From Metridium senile (Eukaryota > Cnidaria > Anthozoa > Actiniaria > Metridiidae): DNA of 64,000 bases. A program made the translations under genes and the position numbers. Position 1 is the stretch's first letter, and each line of letters opens with the position of its first letter. Below are positions 63,460-64,000 of this stretch, in pieces. The stretch spans positions 7,970,954-8,034,953 of the forward strand of contig OX459097.1 in assembly GCA_949775045.1 (NCBI GenBank), written 5' to 3'. The notes beneath the pieces were generated by a model. The model searched no databases, had not been told where the DNA came from, and worked only from the letters and a program-made list of their open reading frames with translations.

Positions 63460-64000
63460 GGAATTTATAAACGAAACCAATATTCCAGGTCATATAATTT
63501 AGTTCTTCGAAGAGAAATGCAGCTATTCTTATCATCTACTTGACGCTGCAATAAAATCTATCATCGTAGTCAATTGAAAAATGTGAACAATTCTAAAATC
63601 GGAATCGCGCAATATATGTCACACAACGCAAAGAGAGTATTGTGTGACAAGCTATTTTTGGCTACTACACTAAAACGATAAAGGTTAACATTGGCTTCCA
63701 GTGATACCGATTTCAAAGGATTGAAGTAAACTTTGTCCAAAACAAAATGTATGCCCTATTTCAAGGCCGGAAGGTATTATTGGTATCGAGGCGACAAAAT
63801 TCTTTAAAAAGATAAAAACTTTTTGTTTTTTTTTTGGTTATTTTTTTATTATTTTGCGTCAATCAGTCCTCTTTTCAGTAGTCTCTTATACATTCTTCAT
63901 TCGTCCGAAAATTCTCCATTTAATAGAGTTAATTGTAAATGGTAACGTGTCAACTTATAAATATTTTATAAAATGCTGGCCTGCGACAGCGTGAGACCTG
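63460..64000. other. Right edge, nothing recognised
   Basis: AT-rich sequence with a T run at 63827-63836. No repeat, exon or hairpin was identified. Confidence 0.4.

Overview
The window is animal nuclear DNA: AT-rich, intron-dense, with GT-AG introns, very few long open frames and a large load of microsatellites, minisatellites, hairpin MITEs, SINEs and LINE 3' ends. Nothing is prokaryotic. The gene content is bilaterian/cnidarian in type (one SynGAP-family gene, one ATAT1) and the repeat style resembles anthozoan cnidarians or another marine invertebrate. That placement is inference and was not tested by a search.

Three multi-exon genes can be assembled with every splice phase matching. 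(1) On the minus strand, 8299 down to 335, seven exons encode a divergent dihydrouridine-synthase-like protein of about 303 residues that has lost the Dus catalytic-cysteine segment. (2) On the plus strand, 8711-18252, ten exons encode alpha-tubulin N-acetyltransferase 1 (ATAT1/MEC-17), about 480 residues, complete from start to stop. Genes 1 and 2 are head to head, 411 bp apart, so they probably share a bidirectional promoter. (3) On the plus strand, 23070-53907, at least 24 exons encode the single SynGAP/DAB2IP/RASAL2-type Ras GTPase-activating protein (PH, C2, RasGAP, disordered Ser-rich region, C-terminal coiled coil). Its first exon was not found. An internal TATA-containing promoter and in-phase first exon near 35.9-36.2 kb predict a shorter isoform of 1,054 residues.

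Region by region: 0-8.3 kb is the Dus-like gene, with an intron almost filled by a 177-bp satellite that shows higher-order 530/883-bp periodicity. 8.3-18.3 kb is ATAT1, whose introns hold several inverted-repeat elements, including one of 1.5 kb. 18.3-23 kb is intergenic or 5' flank, with tandem repeats, an ATAAGCGCC-type MITE and a retrotransposed insertion with a 14-bp target duplication. 23-54 kb is the RasGAP gene, with many intronic repeats: a 0.95-kb GTTT tract, a 47-bp minisatellite of about 16 copies, and LINE/SINE remnants. 54-64 kb is intergenic, with a SINE, GATC-rich DNA, a near-perfect 550-bp palindrome with a 7-bp target duplication, a LINE 3' end and two weak candidate exons near the right edge.

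The most interesting leads are the Dus-like pseudoenzyme opposite ATAT1, the internal RasGAP promoter, a dispersed repeat carrying a hammerhead-ribozyme-like core, and the minisatellite whose every unit copies the adjacent 5' splice-site context. No operon, CRISPR array, phage or bacterial system was seen.
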